NCBI RefSeq assembly: GCF_030996345.1 | Contig: NZ_CP118747.1 | Coordinates: forward strand, 288,501 to 352,500 | DNA: 64,000 nucleotides | Direction of reading: 5' to 3' | From: Acidithiobacillus sp. AMEEHan | GTDB lineage: Bacteria; Pseudomonadota; Gammaproteobacteria; Acidithiobacillales; Acidithiobacillaceae | Shown here: positions 24,242 to 33,437 of the stretch, one piece after another | Layout: every line of letters begins with the position of its first letter | How positions within the stretch are numbered: position 1 is the stretch's first letter | Notes under the pieces: model-generated | Told to the model about the DNA's origin: nothing | Database searches by the model: none | Seen by the model: the letters and a program-made list of their open reading frames with translations, nothing else | Translations under genes and position numbers: made by a program

Positions 24242-25952
24242 TGTCGTCGACGGGGGCGAAAAGTTCGGAGGTGCCAGCCAGAGCGGCGAGGGCCATCACC
24301 TTTGCATCGTCCACGGAAGTCTCACGGATTGCCGCCTTCACCTCGGGAATGGCACCAGGAAACATGCTGAAATGGCGCAAACCCAAACCAATGAGCAGAC
24401 CCGTCCACTGAGGGTTGGCGGCCATCTCACCACACATGGCGACGGGGATATTCGCTGCCTCGCCGGCGGCAATCGTGTGCTGGATCATCGACAGCACTCC
24501 CACATGCAGGGGGTCGAAAAGGGCGTTGACATCATCATCGCTCCGGTCTACCGCCAAGGCATACTGGGTGAGGTCGTTGGTGCCGATGGAAAAAAAATCG
24601 GCTACGCCAGCGAAAGCGTGAGCGGCCATCGCCACCGCTGGAACCTCGACCATGATGCCTATAGGCAGATGCTCGGCCACTTTTTGCCCCTCGGCACGCA
24701 GCTCGCTGCGCAGTTGTTCGATCAGGTGTCGCGCCTGATGGACTTCGTGCACCGTACTCACCATCGGCAACATCAGACGAATGGGCGCCAGGGCGGAGGC
24801 GCGCAGGATCGCCCGCAAATGACGGCGAAACCATTCTGGCCGCCGCAGACACAGGCGCAGGCCGCGCAATCCCAGGGCGGGGTTTAGACCACTGGGATGC
24901 AATTGCAAGTCACTATCGGCGAGGAGCTTGTCGGCACCCACATCCACCGAACGGATGGTGATTTCGGCCCCCGGCAGAGCCCGCAAGACTTGCGCAAAAG
25001 CCTCGTACTGCTCCTCCTCGCTGGGGCTGTCCGCCCGGTTCATGAAGAGAAATTCGCTACGAAACAGACCGATTCCCTCGGCATTGCTGCGCTGCACCCA
25101 CTCGACGTCCTCGGGCAGTTCGATGTTGGCGAAGAGACGAATGGCAGTACCATCGATGGTAAGCGCGGGCAGGTGCCGCTCTTCTTCCAGGAGTTGGCGC
25201 CGCCGCTCACGCCGCGCCTGCATCTCCCGGTACTCAGCGAGCAGCTCCGGACCGGGATTGACCAGCACCGTGCCCTGCTCGCCATCCACGACGAGTTGGT
25301 CGCCATTGCGCAGCAAACGCGTGGCGTGGTGGGTACCGACCACCGCCGGCAGACCCAGGCTGCGTGCCAGAATCGCCGAGTGCGAGGTTGCCGCGCCGAA
25401 GTCGGTCACCCAACCCAACACCGATCCGTTTTTGAGCAGAACGGTATCCGCGGGACTCAGCTCGGAAGCAACGATGATGCGCTCCGCCTCTGCCTGAAGG
25501 CTGGGCACCTGCGCGCCGAGCAAGTGCCGCAGCACGCGGTCGGTCACCTGCAGGATATCTTCCCGCTTGGCACGCAGATAGGGATCCTGCATGCGCTCAA
25601 AGACTTCGACCAGACGCTCGCGTTCGTGATGCAGGGCCCAGGCGGCATTGCGCCGCTGCTCCCGAATCAGGGCAATGGGACGATCCCGCAGCGCAGGATC
25701 ATCGAGCATGAGCAAATGGGCGTCGATGAACAGGCGGGTATCCTGGGGCGCATCCTTGGGAATGGCCTCGCGCACGCGCAACAGCTCATCGCGAGCAAGG
25801 GCAAGGGCGGTGCGCAAACGCTGTTCTTCGGTCTCGAGTTCGTCCCGCGCAACGCTGTAATCCGGAATCTCCATGCTGGCAGGTTCCAAGACGACGGCCA
25901 TACCAATGGCAATACCAGCCGCCGCGCCGATTCCTGCCAGTTCAAAGGTCAC
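24231..25952 (-). CDS. ptsI: Phosphoenolpyruvate-protein phosphotransferase (enzyme I)
   Basis: 573 residues, full length. Transfers phosphate from PEP to HPr. The active-site His lies in GAATSHSAILARSLGLPAVVG; the PEP-binding barrel shows LFRSEFLFMNR, LRGLRLCL and FSIGTNDLTQY. The start is GTG at 25952, overlapping the ptsH stop (GTGA). No sugar permease genes are nearby, so the pair probably serves regulation (nitrogen-type PTS) rather than sugar uptake; that is inference. Confidence 0.94.
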   Translation of the reverse strand: MTFELAGIGAAAGIAIGMAVVLEPASMEIPDYSVARDELETEEQRLRTALALARDELLRVREAIPKDAPQDTRLFIDAHLLMLDDPALRDRPIALIREQRRNAAWALHHERERLVEVFERMQDPYLRAKREDILQVTDRVLRHLLGAQVPSLQAEAERIIVASELSPADTVLLKNGSVLGWVTDFGAATSHSAILARSLGLPAVVGTHHATRLLRNGDQLVVDGEQGTVLVNPGPELLAEYREMQARRERRRQLLEEERHLPALTIDGTAIRLFANIELPEDVEWVQRSNAEGIGLFRSEFLFMNRADSPSEEEQYEAFAQVLRALPGAEITIRSVDVGADKLLADSDLQLHPSGLNPALGLRGLRLCLRRPEWFRRHLRAILRASALAPIRLMLPMVSTVHEVHQARHLIEQLRSELRAEGQKVAEHLPIGIMVEVPAVAMAAHAFAGVADFFSIGTNDLTQYALAVDRSDDDVNALFDPLHVGVLSMIQHTIAAGEAANIPVAMCGEMAANPQWTGLLIGLGLRHFSMFPGAIPEVKAAIRETSVDDAKVMALAALAGTSELFAPVDDIET

Positions 25953-26215
25953 TCACCTTCTCCAAAATAGTCTGCCGCCAGGGCGCGCAGCGCGGCACTG
26001 CACTCTTCCTCCTGCTCGCCTTCGGTTTCCAGGGTAAGCACCGTGCCCTGCGAGGCGGCCAGGGTCATCAGCCCCATGATGCTTTTACCGTTCACCCGCT
26101 GCCCGTCGCGTTCGAGCCAGACCTGACAAGGAAAGCGCGCCGCGATACTGACGAATTTGGCCGAGGCCCGGGCATGCAGACCCAGACGATTGATGATGGG
26201 AAATTCCACGCGCAT
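25949..26215 (-). CDS. ptsH: HPr phosphocarrier protein
   Basis: 88 residues. Phosphorylatable His14 in NRLGLHARAS and the regulatory serine region VNGKSIMGLMTLA (Ser45), the site used by HPr kinase in systems that have it. The ATG at 26215 was chosen for length and AAGGA spacing; the long upstream frame is not protein-like. First gene of the minus unit ptsH-ptsI-asmA-like-mutY-yggX. Confidence 0.94.
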   Translation of the reverse strand: MRVEFPIINRLGLHARASAKFVSIAARFPCQVWLERDGQRVNGKSIMGLMTLAASQGTVLTLETEGEQEEECSAALRALAADYFGEGE

Positions 26216-26356
26216 TGACCGCATTCCTTTTCTTAAAGGCAAGCTGAGAGGATAGCGCCAGCCGCGCGATGGGCCAAGTCGCCGGATCTCGCTGCTTGTG
26301 AAATAATCCAGCCTGCTTCCTGCAGAACGGGGGTCGGGATCTTGGACAGTACGGCA

Positions 26357-26773
26357 ATGCTGATGGATTACTCCTCTTTTGGTCCGATGATGGTTGCAGT
26401 CATGATTTTTGCGTTCGCCCTCGCCATCGTCGTCTATTTCGTTCCAAGTATTGTCGCCTACGCGCGGCGCACCCAGAATTTTCTGGCCATCTTTCTGGTC
26501 AACTTGTTTCTCGGCTGGAGCCTGCTGGGTTGGGTGGGATCCTTGATCTGGGCTTTGCTCGACGAAAAGAAAGGCTTCGCATATGTGCAGGTTCCCATTG
26601 CCGCAGCCAGCGGCAATCCCCCGATCAGCCCGCAGCCGAGAGCCATCATGACGGCGCCGCCAACGCCAACCGGCGCTGCTGCCTTCTGTCCGCATTGTGG
26701 TCATGCCGTCGGGCCGGAAGATCTCTTCTGCGCCTACTGCGGTCACGCCCTACGTCAGCCGCCGGAAAAATAG
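26357..26773 (+). CDS. Superinfection-immunity-like membrane protein with C-terminal zinc ribbon
   Basis: 138 residues from the ATG at 26357 (TTG 26342 or ATG 26363 also possible). Two membrane helices: MMVAVMIFAFALAIVVYFVP and LAIFLVNLFLGWSLLGWVGSLIWALL. The second has the LxGWSxxGWxxALxWA pattern of the phage T4 Imm-like family (PF14373). A Pro-rich linker then leads to a double-CxxC zinc ribbon, CPHCGHAVGPEDLFCAYCGH. The combination is common in bacterial hypothetical proteins; a real phage-exclusion role is untested. Divergent from ptsH, followed by nadK after 8 bp. Confidence 0.7.
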   Translation: MLMDYSSFGPMMVAVMIFAFALAIVVYFVPSIVAYARRTQNFLAIFLVNLFLGWSLLGWVGSLIWALLDEKKGFAYVQVPIAAASGNPPISPQPRAIMTAPPTPTGAAAFCPHCGHAVGPEDLFCAYCGHALRQPPEK

Positions 26774-26781
26774 AGCATTAC

Positions 26782-27657
26782 ATGTCAGTCTTCACGCGGA
26801 TCCTGGTGCTAGGTAAATACCGCGACAGCGGGGCCCCCCCGGCTCTCATCCGGCTCACTTCGGCCCTGCAGGCCTGGGGCTGCGATCTGCGCATCGATGC
26901 TCGCTATCGGGACCAAATTCCCGGCCTGCTTCCTTTTTCCTCCCTGCACGAGGCGGAGCCAGGCGATCTAGTCATTGCCCTGGGTGGTGATGGCACCCTC
27001 CTTGGCAGCGCCCGCGAGCTGGCCGGTCGCAATGTTCCCGTCCTGGGTATCAATACCGGTCGCCTGGGTTTTCTTGCCGACATTCCCCTTGCCGACATCG
27101 ACGCGACGCTACCGCCGATCCTCGCCGGTAACTATGTCGAAGATCGGCGCAGCGTCCTGCACGCCGAGCTCTGGCGCGAGGGGACTCCGATCTCTTCCGG
27201 GCTTGCCCTGAATGAGGTCTTTGTGCACAAAGGCTGCGGCGAAAGCATGATCGAGCTTGGCGTGCAATTGGGAAGCCGGCAGCTCTATACTGAACGCGCC
27301 GATGGCCTGATTCTCTCCACCCCCACAGGCTCCACTGCCTATGCCCTTTCAGCTGGCGGCCCCATTCTCACCCCCGAGCTGCGTGCCCTGCTGCTCGTGC
27401 CCATCTGCCCACACACTTTGAGCACCCGCCCCATCGTTCTGCCCGATCATTTGCCCCTGCGCTTCAAACTGACAGCAGCGCGCTTCCCGGCTGCCCTCAG
27501 CCTGGACAGCCATAGTTCTTTCCCCATGGTCGTCGGTGACGAAGTCCATGTGCGTCGCGCCGACTGCGATGCACTGTTCATTCATCCCCAGGAGCAGGAT
27601 TTTTTTGCTATCCTGCGCAGCAAGCTCCACTGGGCCGAGCCCCCCGGCGAGGATTGA
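26782..27657 (+). CDS. nadK: NAD kinase
   Basis: 291 residues. Makes NADP from NAD. The GGDGT motif is at about 68-72 (ALGGDGTLLGSAREL), followed by NTGRLGFLAD, LNEVFVHKG and the substrate loop TPTGSTAYALSAGGPI. The start ATG at 26782 has a weak ribosome site, so it may rely on coupling to the preceding gene. The stop overlaps the recN start (TGATG), a classic nadK-recN pairing. Confidence 0.95.
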   Translation: MSVFTRILVLGKYRDSGAPPALIRLTSALQAWGCDLRIDARYRDQIPGLLPFSSLHEAEPGDLVIALGGDGTLLGSARELAGRNVPVLGINTGRLGFLADIPLADIDATLPPILAGNYVEDRRSVLHAELWREGTPISSGLALNEVFVHKGCGESMIELGVQLGSRQLYTERADGLILSTPTGSTAYALSAGGPILTPELRALLLVPICPHTLSTRPIVLPDHLPLRFKLTAARFPAALSLDSHSSFPMVVGDEVHVRRADCDALFIHPQEQDFFAILRSKLHWAEPPGED

Positions 27658-29354
27658 TGCTACTTGATCTGCAGATCCGCGATTTTGCCCTGATTCGCCA
27701 ACTCGACATCGAATTCGACTACGGTCTTACGGTACTGACCGGAGAAACCGGCGCGGGCAAATCGATTCTTATTGATGCCATCGCCCTGTTGCTAGGCGAT
27801 AAGGGCAGTCCGCAGATGGTACGCCACGGTGCCGAGCAGGCAGAAATCATCGGCAGTTTTTCCGCCAGTCCGGCTACTGAGGCCTGGCTTGCGGAACAGG
27901 GGCTATCTGCCGAAGACAACATCCTCGTCCTGAGGCGTATCCTGCCCATTCAGGGGCGCAGCCGTCTCTTTCTCAATGGCCGCGCAATCAGCAGCCAACA
28001 GGCCCGTGATCTCGGAACGTTTCTGCTGGATGTCTTGGGGCAGCATGCCCATCTCCAGCTGCTCAAACCCGAGCGTCAATTGGCCCTGATTGATCGCTTT
28101 GCCAACAATGACGCGCTGCGCGCCGCCGTTGCCGCGTCCTGGCAGCAGTGGCGGGCGGCCCAACAGGAGTGGGAACGGCACGTCCAGAATCAGGCAAACG
28201 ATGCTGCCCAACGCGAGTGGCGGCAGTTTGTGTACCAGGAGTTACAGCAGGCGCGGCTCCGCCCCGGCGAATGGGAAGAGTTGCAGGAGGAAGAGCAACG
28301 CCTCGCGGCCGTCGAGCAGATTCGTGCCGGCGTCGATCTCGCGCTGCATGCCTTGGACGAAGAGGGCGGCGCCCTGTTACGTCTGGCAGAAGCACAGCGC
28401 GGACTGAGCCAGGCTGCACACAAAGACCCACACCTGGCAGACTCGCTACAGCTGCTCGACGCGGCGACGATCCAGGCGAATGAGCTCGTCGAAGGGCTGC
28501 GAGGCTATCTGCATCACTTGGAGGCGGAACCCGAGCGTCTGGAAGAGGTTGCGCGCCGCCTGCAGGAGCTGCAGGACCTGCAGCGCAAGCATCGCTGCGA
28601 CATGGTCGGGCTTCTGGCCCTGCAGGACGAGTTGGCGACAGAGTTTGCTGCCGACGACAGTGGCAAAGATCCTTTGGGACATGCTGCAGAAACCCTGGAG
28701 AAATGCCGCCGCAGCTATCTGCAGCAGGCAGAGGCCCTCAGCGCCACCCGGCATGAGGCAGCGCCCCGCCTTGCCATGGCCTTGCAAGAGCAGGTCCGCT
28801 CTCTTGGTATGCAGCATGCCGTGGTGGAACTTCGCCTGGAAGTCCGGACAGCGGAAAAGTCGTGGACGACCAGCGGCATCGATCAGGTGGAATTCTGGAT
28901 ATCCGTAAACCCCGGCCACCCGGCCCAGCCGCTCGCCCAGGTCGCCTCCGGAGGCGAGCTGGCCCGTATCAGTCTCGCACTGCAGGTGCTGCTCAAACTG
29001 GAAGGGGTGGAGACCCTGATCTTTGATGAAGTCGACGTGGGCATCGGTGGGGCAGTCGCCGAGCGCATCGGCAGGTTGCTGCGCCAATTGGGTGCAACCC
29101 ACCAGGTGCTCTGCGTCACCCACCTGCCCCAGGTAGCGGCGCATGGACACCAGCATCTCTATGTGGAAAAGGCCGTTGTCGACGGACAGACCGAGAGCCG
29201 TTTGCGCCTGCTGCAAAGCGCCGAGCGGGGCGATGAAATCGCTCGCATGTTGGGCGGCAGCGAGATCGACGCCAGCCTACAGACCGCGGCGCAGAAGCTC
29301 CTGCAAGATGCCGCACGCGGATCAGGCAGCCCGCAAGGCACGCAGCGCCGCTAA
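27657..29354 (+). CDS. recN: DNA repair protein RecN
   Basis: 565 residues. SMC-like ATPase in double-strand break repair. Walker A GETGAGKS at about 29-36, long coiled-coil arms (about 150-370), ABC signature ASGGELARISLAL and Walker B TLIFDEVDVGIGG. The ATG at 27657 overlaps the nadK stop; a TTG one codon upstream is not required. The 3' end overlaps the convergent gene at 29322 by 33 bp. Confidence 0.95.
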   Translation: MLLDLQIRDFALIRQLDIEFDYGLTVLTGETGAGKSILIDAIALLLGDKGSPQMVRHGAEQAEIIGSFSASPATEAWLAEQGLSAEDNILVLRRILPIQGRSRLFLNGRAISSQQARDLGTFLLDVLGQHAHLQLLKPERQLALIDRFANNDALRAAVAASWQQWRAAQQEWERHVQNQANDAAQREWRQFVYQELQQARLRPGEWEELQEEEQRLAAVEQIRAGVDLALHALDEEGGALLRLAEAQRGLSQAAHKDPHLADSLQLLDAATIQANELVEGLRGYLHHLEAEPERLEEVARRLQELQDLQRKHRCDMVGLLALQDELATEFAADDSGKDPLGHAAETLEKCRRSYLQQAEALSATRHEAAPRLAMALQEQVRSLGMQHAVVELRLEVRTAEKSWTTSGIDQVEFWISVNPGHPAQPLAQVASGGELARISLALQVLLKLEGVETLIFDEVDVGIGGAVAERIGRLLRQLGATHQVLCVTHLPQVAAHGHQHLYVEKAVVDGQTESRLRLLQSAERGDEIARMLGGSEIDASLQTAAQKLLQDAARGSGSPQGTQRR

Positions 29355-29834
29355 ATCAACCACCTTCTCGGCCGATGCTGGAAATGCCCACAGGCGACGC
29401 CGCAGCGCGCCTTCTTGCGCGACTATCTTGCGTCCCAGCTCATCTCCGCACCAGCGTCCACGCGCATCGCGTACTGCTCCTAAAAACAGCCAGTTCGCCA
29501 GCGCAAAAGCCCAATGGTCATTACCCATGGGCAAAATATTGAGCAGATGACCGGAGAACCGCCAGGGCGTCAGCGCCGTAGGGTCGTCCCCCGGACCCAG
29601 ACTTTCTGCATCTGGTAACAGGTATTCGAGGCGCTCCCGTGCCGCGCTCAGGGCCGGGTGCCGGTGCGTTTGCAAAAGCCAGATGCGACGGGGATCAGGC
29701 AGGCATTCCAGAATCCTATCGAGATCCGCTTCCAGGGTCTCGTCCTGAAAATCGAGCAGCAATAGTTCTTTCTTGCTGCTGGAAACGGCGTAGCGATTGG
29801 CATAACCGACTTTCTCCAAACAGAAAAGACGCAT
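29322..29834 (-). CDS. Hypothetical protein
   Basis: 170 residues, soluble, no signal peptide. Features are LFCLEKVGYANRYAVSSSKKELLLLDF at the start and a Trp-rich middle (TPWRFSGHLLN, GNDHWAFALANWLF). No family recognised. It is convergent with recN with a 33-bp overlap, and an untranslated region of 164 bp separates it from the divergent glrK. Confidence 0.6.
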   Translation of the reverse strand: MRLFCLEKVGYANRYAVSSSKKELLLLDFQDETLEADLDRILECLPDPRRIWLLQTHRHPALSAARERLEYLLPDAESLGPGDDPTALTPWRFSGHLLNILPMGNDHWAFALANWLFLGAVRDARGRWCGDELGRKIVAQEGALRRRLWAFPASAEKVVDLAALRALRAA

Positions 29835-29998
29835 GGCAGAGCTCCTGAGACGAATTAGAATATGCGTTTATTCTAATGCAATCCCTATGCCAACATCGCG
29901 GTCGGAGAAAATCAACGGATTGGAGATCTGCTGACCGGGTCTACCGTAGTGAAAAGGCTACAGTGGCAGAACGCTCGCGAATGGGTAGACTGTCGAAC

Positions 29999-31477
29999 AT
30001 GCAGAACTTTCGAGCCGCTGGCGTTAGCGATCTGTCCCATCCCCGTCTGCCCCCCACAGACGCAGGATCTGCCCCGCCGCGTGCGTCCTCCTTGCTACGA
30101 CGTGTACTGGGCTTTGCCTTGGCCACCGTGATCGCCGTGGCTGCCATCAGCGCCCTCGCCTTGCGCGCCGTGCAGACTCTTCAGGATAGCAGCAACACCC
30201 TGCTCCGGGTTGCCATTCCGCTACAGCGTGACGCTTTGCGGATCAACACGCTGCAGCAACAGGCGGAATTCTACGAACGCTTGGCGGCAGTTTTGCCGCA
30301 CCAGGGCTACCACGAGACCAGCGCCCGACTGGTCCAGCAGGAGCAAGACCAGCTGACAGAGCTGTTGCCAAAATTGGCGGCATACCCGCAAATCGCAGCG
30401 GATTTACGTGCCGTGCAAACGCAATTGCAGGCATTTGCTCAGGCTGATGCCAATCAGCTACATGCCGCGCAGGTACTGCTCGATGCCCGGCTGAAAAAAC
30501 TCAGCAGCGACCTACAACAGCTTTTTCAGCAGGAGGCGGATCGGGCCGCCAAGGCGCGCCAGCATGCCACCTGGCTCATTCTGGCTCTGGTCCTTCTGAG
30601 TGCCTTGCTGGCCATTTTGGTGATCTGGCGCGTACAGGTCAGTCTTTCCCGTCCATTGAATGGCATTCTGGCCGCCTTGGAAGAGATGGCGGCGGGCAGG
30701 AGCGCGTTGGTTGCCGAGGCTGGCCCGCCCGAGTTGCGCGCCGTAGCAAAGAGCATTTCCCTGATGCAGGAGCGCCTGGCAGAAGAAGAAAAATTGCGCC
30801 ATCTCTTTCTCAGCCAGATTTCTCACGAACTGAAAACCCCTCTGGCATCGGCCCGCTCGGGGGCAGAGCTGCTCCTGAGCGAGCGTTTTGGTGCCCTCGA
30901 TGCACGGCAACGAGAAATTCTCGAGATCATCAACCGGCAGGTGCATGAACTCTTCCTCGCCATTCAGGAAATGCTCGATTTACATGCCCTGCGCGCCCGC
31001 AATCTCGATTACCAGCTGGAGCCTGTCGCGCCGGCCTCGCTGCTGCGAGAACTGGAACTGCGTTTTCGTAGCCTGCTCGAACAGAAGGGACAAAAACTGC
31101 AATGCAGCGTCCAGACCTCCAGAAAGGTACGTGCCGATCCGCAGCGTCTGCTGCAGATTCTGAGCAATCTGGTCACCAATGCCCATAAATATGCACCAGC
31201 GGAGAGTCGCATCGAGATTGCGGTTGCGGAAGGGTCGGAGGGGGTGAACTTTCGCGTGCGCGACTACGGTAAGGGAATTCCTGAACCACTGCTCGAAAAG
31301 GTGTTCGAAGAATTTTTCCAGGTACAGGAGAAAGGGGTTTTGAGCAAAGGGACGGGTCTCGGGCTGGCCATCACCCGGGAGCTGGTCGAGGCCCAGGGTG
31401 GCGAAATCTCCCTACACAACGCGAGCCCAGGACTCCTAGCGGAATTTTGGCTACCTTATGGAGATGTCCGTGCCTAA
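29999..31477 (+). CDS. glrK: Sensor histidine kinase, GlrK/QseE type
   Basis: 492 residues from ATG 29999 (29981 also possible; ribosome site weak). Membrane helix about 35-57, a helical periplasmic sensor (about 58-180), second helix LILALVLLSALLAILVIW, HAMP, then HisKA with LSQISHELKTPLASARSG and HATPase_c with NLVTNAHKYAPAE and KGTGLGLAIT. Order and overlap with a QseG-like lipoprotein and a sigma-54 activator match the enterobacterial glrK-qseG-glrR operon, which senses envelope state. Confidence 0.88.
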   Translation: MQNFRAAGVSDLSHPRLPPTDAGSAPPRASSLLRRVLGFALATVIAVAAISALALRAVQTLQDSSNTLLRVAIPLQRDALRINTLQQQAEFYERLAAVLPHQGYHETSARLVQQEQDQLTELLPKLAAYPQIAADLRAVQTQLQAFAQADANQLHAAQVLLDARLKKLSSDLQQLFQQEADRAAKARQHATWLILALVLLSALLAILVIWRVQVSLSRPLNGILAALEEMAAGRSALVAEAGPPELRAVAKSISLMQERLAEEEKLRHLFLSQISHELKTPLASARSGAELLLSERFGALDARQREILEIINRQVHELFLAIQEMLDLHALRARNLDYQLEPVAPASLLRELELRFRSLLEQKGQKLQCSVQTSRKVRADPQRLLQILSNLVTNAHKYAPAESRIEIAVAEGSEGVNFRVRDYGKGIPEPLLEKVFEEFFQVQEKGVLSKGTGLGLAITRELVEAQGGEISLHNASPGLLAEFWLPYGDVRA

Positions 31478-31973
31478 ATCGTATCTCGTTCTGTTGTCTT
31501 TGGGTCTGCCCCTCCTGCTCGGCGCCTGTGCCCAGCGTCTGCCACCGTCGACCGTTGCCAGCCCCCTTCCGAGCAGCAGCGAAAGCAGTCTGCTCCGGGC
31601 CCTGGCACACTGTGGCGCCGCCGATTCCCTCGCCTGCGCCCAAATTCATCTGGCTTTGGCCCAGGGCTATCTGCGCCAGCAACCACTCAACCGCACGAAC
31701 GTGGCAGCAGCCCATTCCGAGCTGCAAATGGCCGCACAAAATCCAGAACTGGCAAAGCAGACCGACGGTTGGCGGAGATTGACCGCCTCCTGGTTGCAGC
31801 TTGCCGCGCGCCCGGAAAGCCCGGGCAAATTCGCCGCCCAGAACAGCTCTGCACTGACCGCCCAAATTGCACGACTGACAGCGGAAAATGCCGAGCAAAA
31901 AGCCAAACTCGCGCAGCTCAATTCGTTGTTACAGGCAGAGGCCCAAAAGACTCTGGAGAAGAAAGCAAAATGA
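31458..31973 (+). CDS. QseG-like outer membrane lipoprotein
   Basis: 171 residues. Lipobox LLLGACAQ (Cys about 24), then a mainly helical domain and a coiled coil (TAENAEQKAKLAQLNSLLQAEAQ). It overlaps glrK by 20 bp and glrR by 4 bp (ATGA). In enterobacteria QseG (YfhG) is needed for GlrK signalling; position and lipoprotein nature support the same role. Starts at 31464 or GTG 31470 are alternatives. Confidence 0.75.
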   Translation: MEMSVPKSYLVLLSLGLPLLLGACAQRLPPSTVASPLPSSSESSLLRALAHCGAADSLACAQIHLALAQGYLRQQPLNRTNVAAAHSELQMAAQNPELAKQTDGWRRLTASWLQLAARPESPGKFAAQNSSALTAQIARLTAENAEQKAKLAQLNSLLQAEAQKTLEKKAK

Positions 31974-33358
31974 GGGATGAGCCAGAGTCAGCAACCATCT
32001 ACGTAGTCGATGACGATCCCGATTTCCTGCGGGTTCTAGGGCTGTGGCTGGAAAGCGAGGGATATCAAGTTGTCACCTTCGAGCATCCGGCAGAGCTGCA
32101 AAGACAACTGGAGAAAAAATTGCCGGATCTCTTGATCAGTGACCTGCGCATGCCGGAAATCGACGGAATGGAACTCCTCGAGTGGGTGCAGGAACGCGAG
32201 CCAGAGCTGCCCGTCCTCCTTCTCACCGCGCATGGCAGCATCCCCAATGCCGTCGCTGCCATGCGCGGGAATGCCTTCGCCTATCTGGCCAAACCGTTTC
32301 GCTACGAAGAGTTGCAAGAACAGATGCAGGCGGCCCTGGAGCAGTGGCAAGGCAAACAGGAAAGCCGTCGTTTGCGTGCAGCCATCCGCCAGCAGGCCAA
32401 CCAGTCGCTGCTGTACCGCAGCCGTGCCATGCAGGGGCTGATGGACGATGTGACCCGGGTCGCCGGCACGCAGGCAAGCGTCTTTTTGTCGGGCGAAAGC
32501 GGTGCCGGCAAAGAGCGGGTGGCACGTGCTATCCACAGCGCCAGCCCGCGTCGGGATGGCCCATTTCTGGCGATCAACTGCGGTGCCATTCCAGCCGATG
32601 TCGCCGAGAGCGAACTCTTTGGTCATGTGAAAGGATCCTTTACCGGAGCCAGCGCTGACCACCCCGGACTGATTCGCAGCGCGCATGGCGGCACCCTCTT
32701 CCTCGATGAGGTGGCCGACCTCCCGCTTTCCCTGCAGGTCAAGCTGTTGCGGGTATTGCAGGAGGGTCGGGTGCGGCCCGTCGGCGGACGTGAGGAGTTT
32801 CCGGTGGATATCCGCGTCATCAGTGCCACGCACCAGGATATTCACGCACTGCTGAGCGCCGGTCGCTTTCGTGAGGACCTCTATTATCGACTGCATGTGA
32901 TTCCTTTGCGGGTCCCCAGTCTTGCGGAACGTCCCGAAGACATTCTGCTGTTGGCGCAGCATTTTCTCGACCGCGAAGCCTCTCGTCTGCACCGGGAAAT
33001 ACAGGGTTTTGCCTCCGAGGCGGTCGACAAGCTTCTGCAACGGGCCTGGCCGGGCAATGTGCGCGAATTGGAAAACGTCGTGACCCAAGCCGTCGCCTTG
33101 AGCAACGACAACTGGATTCCTGCCAGCGCCATACCCGACTCGGGACGCGGGACAAGCACCCCGGCGTTTACCCAGTTGCAGGAGGCCAAAACCGAGTTTG
33201 AGCGCGACTATCTGCAACGGCTGCTGCGCAGCACGGATGGCAATATCTCGCGCGCTGCCCGCATTGCCGGACGGCATCGTACGGATCTCTACAAATTGAT
33301 GCGCAAACACCAGTTGCGGACAGAAGACTTCAAAGACGATGGCGAGACGGAGCCCTGA
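31970..33358 (+). CDS. glrR: Sigma-54-dependent response regulator GlrR
   Basis: 462 residues. Receiver domain with phospho-acceptor Asp58 (ISDLRMP) and Lys108; AAA+ domain with Walker A GESGAGKE at about 175-182 and the sigma-54 contact loop GSFTGA at about 222-227 (Ser variant of GAFTGA); Fis-type helix-turn-helix GNISRAARIAGRHRTDLYKLM near the end, very like the E. coli GlrR recognition region. It should activate sigma-54 promoters from TGTC-N10-GACA sites, four of which occur in this window. It starts within the qseG stop (ATGA). Confidence 0.9.
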   Translation: MRDEPESATIYVVDDDPDFLRVLGLWLESEGYQVVTFEHPAELQRQLEKKLPDLLISDLRMPEIDGMELLEWVQEREPELPVLLLTAHGSIPNAVAAMRGNAFAYLAKPFRYEELQEQMQAALEQWQGKQESRRLRAAIRQQANQSLLYRSRAMQGLMDDVTRVAGTQASVFLSGESGAGKERVARAIHSASPRRDGPFLAINCGAIPADVAESELFGHVKGSFTGASADHPGLIRSAHGGTLFLDEVADLPLSLQVKLLRVLQEGRVRPVGGREEFPVDIRVISATHQDIHALLSAGRFREDLYYRLHVIPLRVPSLAERPEDILLLAQHFLDREASRLHREIQGFASEAVDKLLQRAWPGNVRELENVVTQAVALSNDNWIPASAIPDSGRGTSTPAFTQLQEAKTEFERDYLQRLLRSTDGNISRAARIAGRHRTDLYKLMRKHQLRTEDFKDDGETEP

Positions 33359-33437
33359 CCCACGCCGCGCAGATGATCTTCCCCTGCAGTAGTGCGTATA
33401 CTTCCCTCATGTCGATTTATGGAACCTGCGAAAAGCC

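Noticed and set aside
29964..29978. TGGCAG-N5-TCGC before glrK, a possible sigma-54 promoter for autoregulation
   Set aside because: Predicted start is only about 9 nt before the chosen ATG, no TGTC-N10-GACA lies nearby, and the match is weaker than the others.
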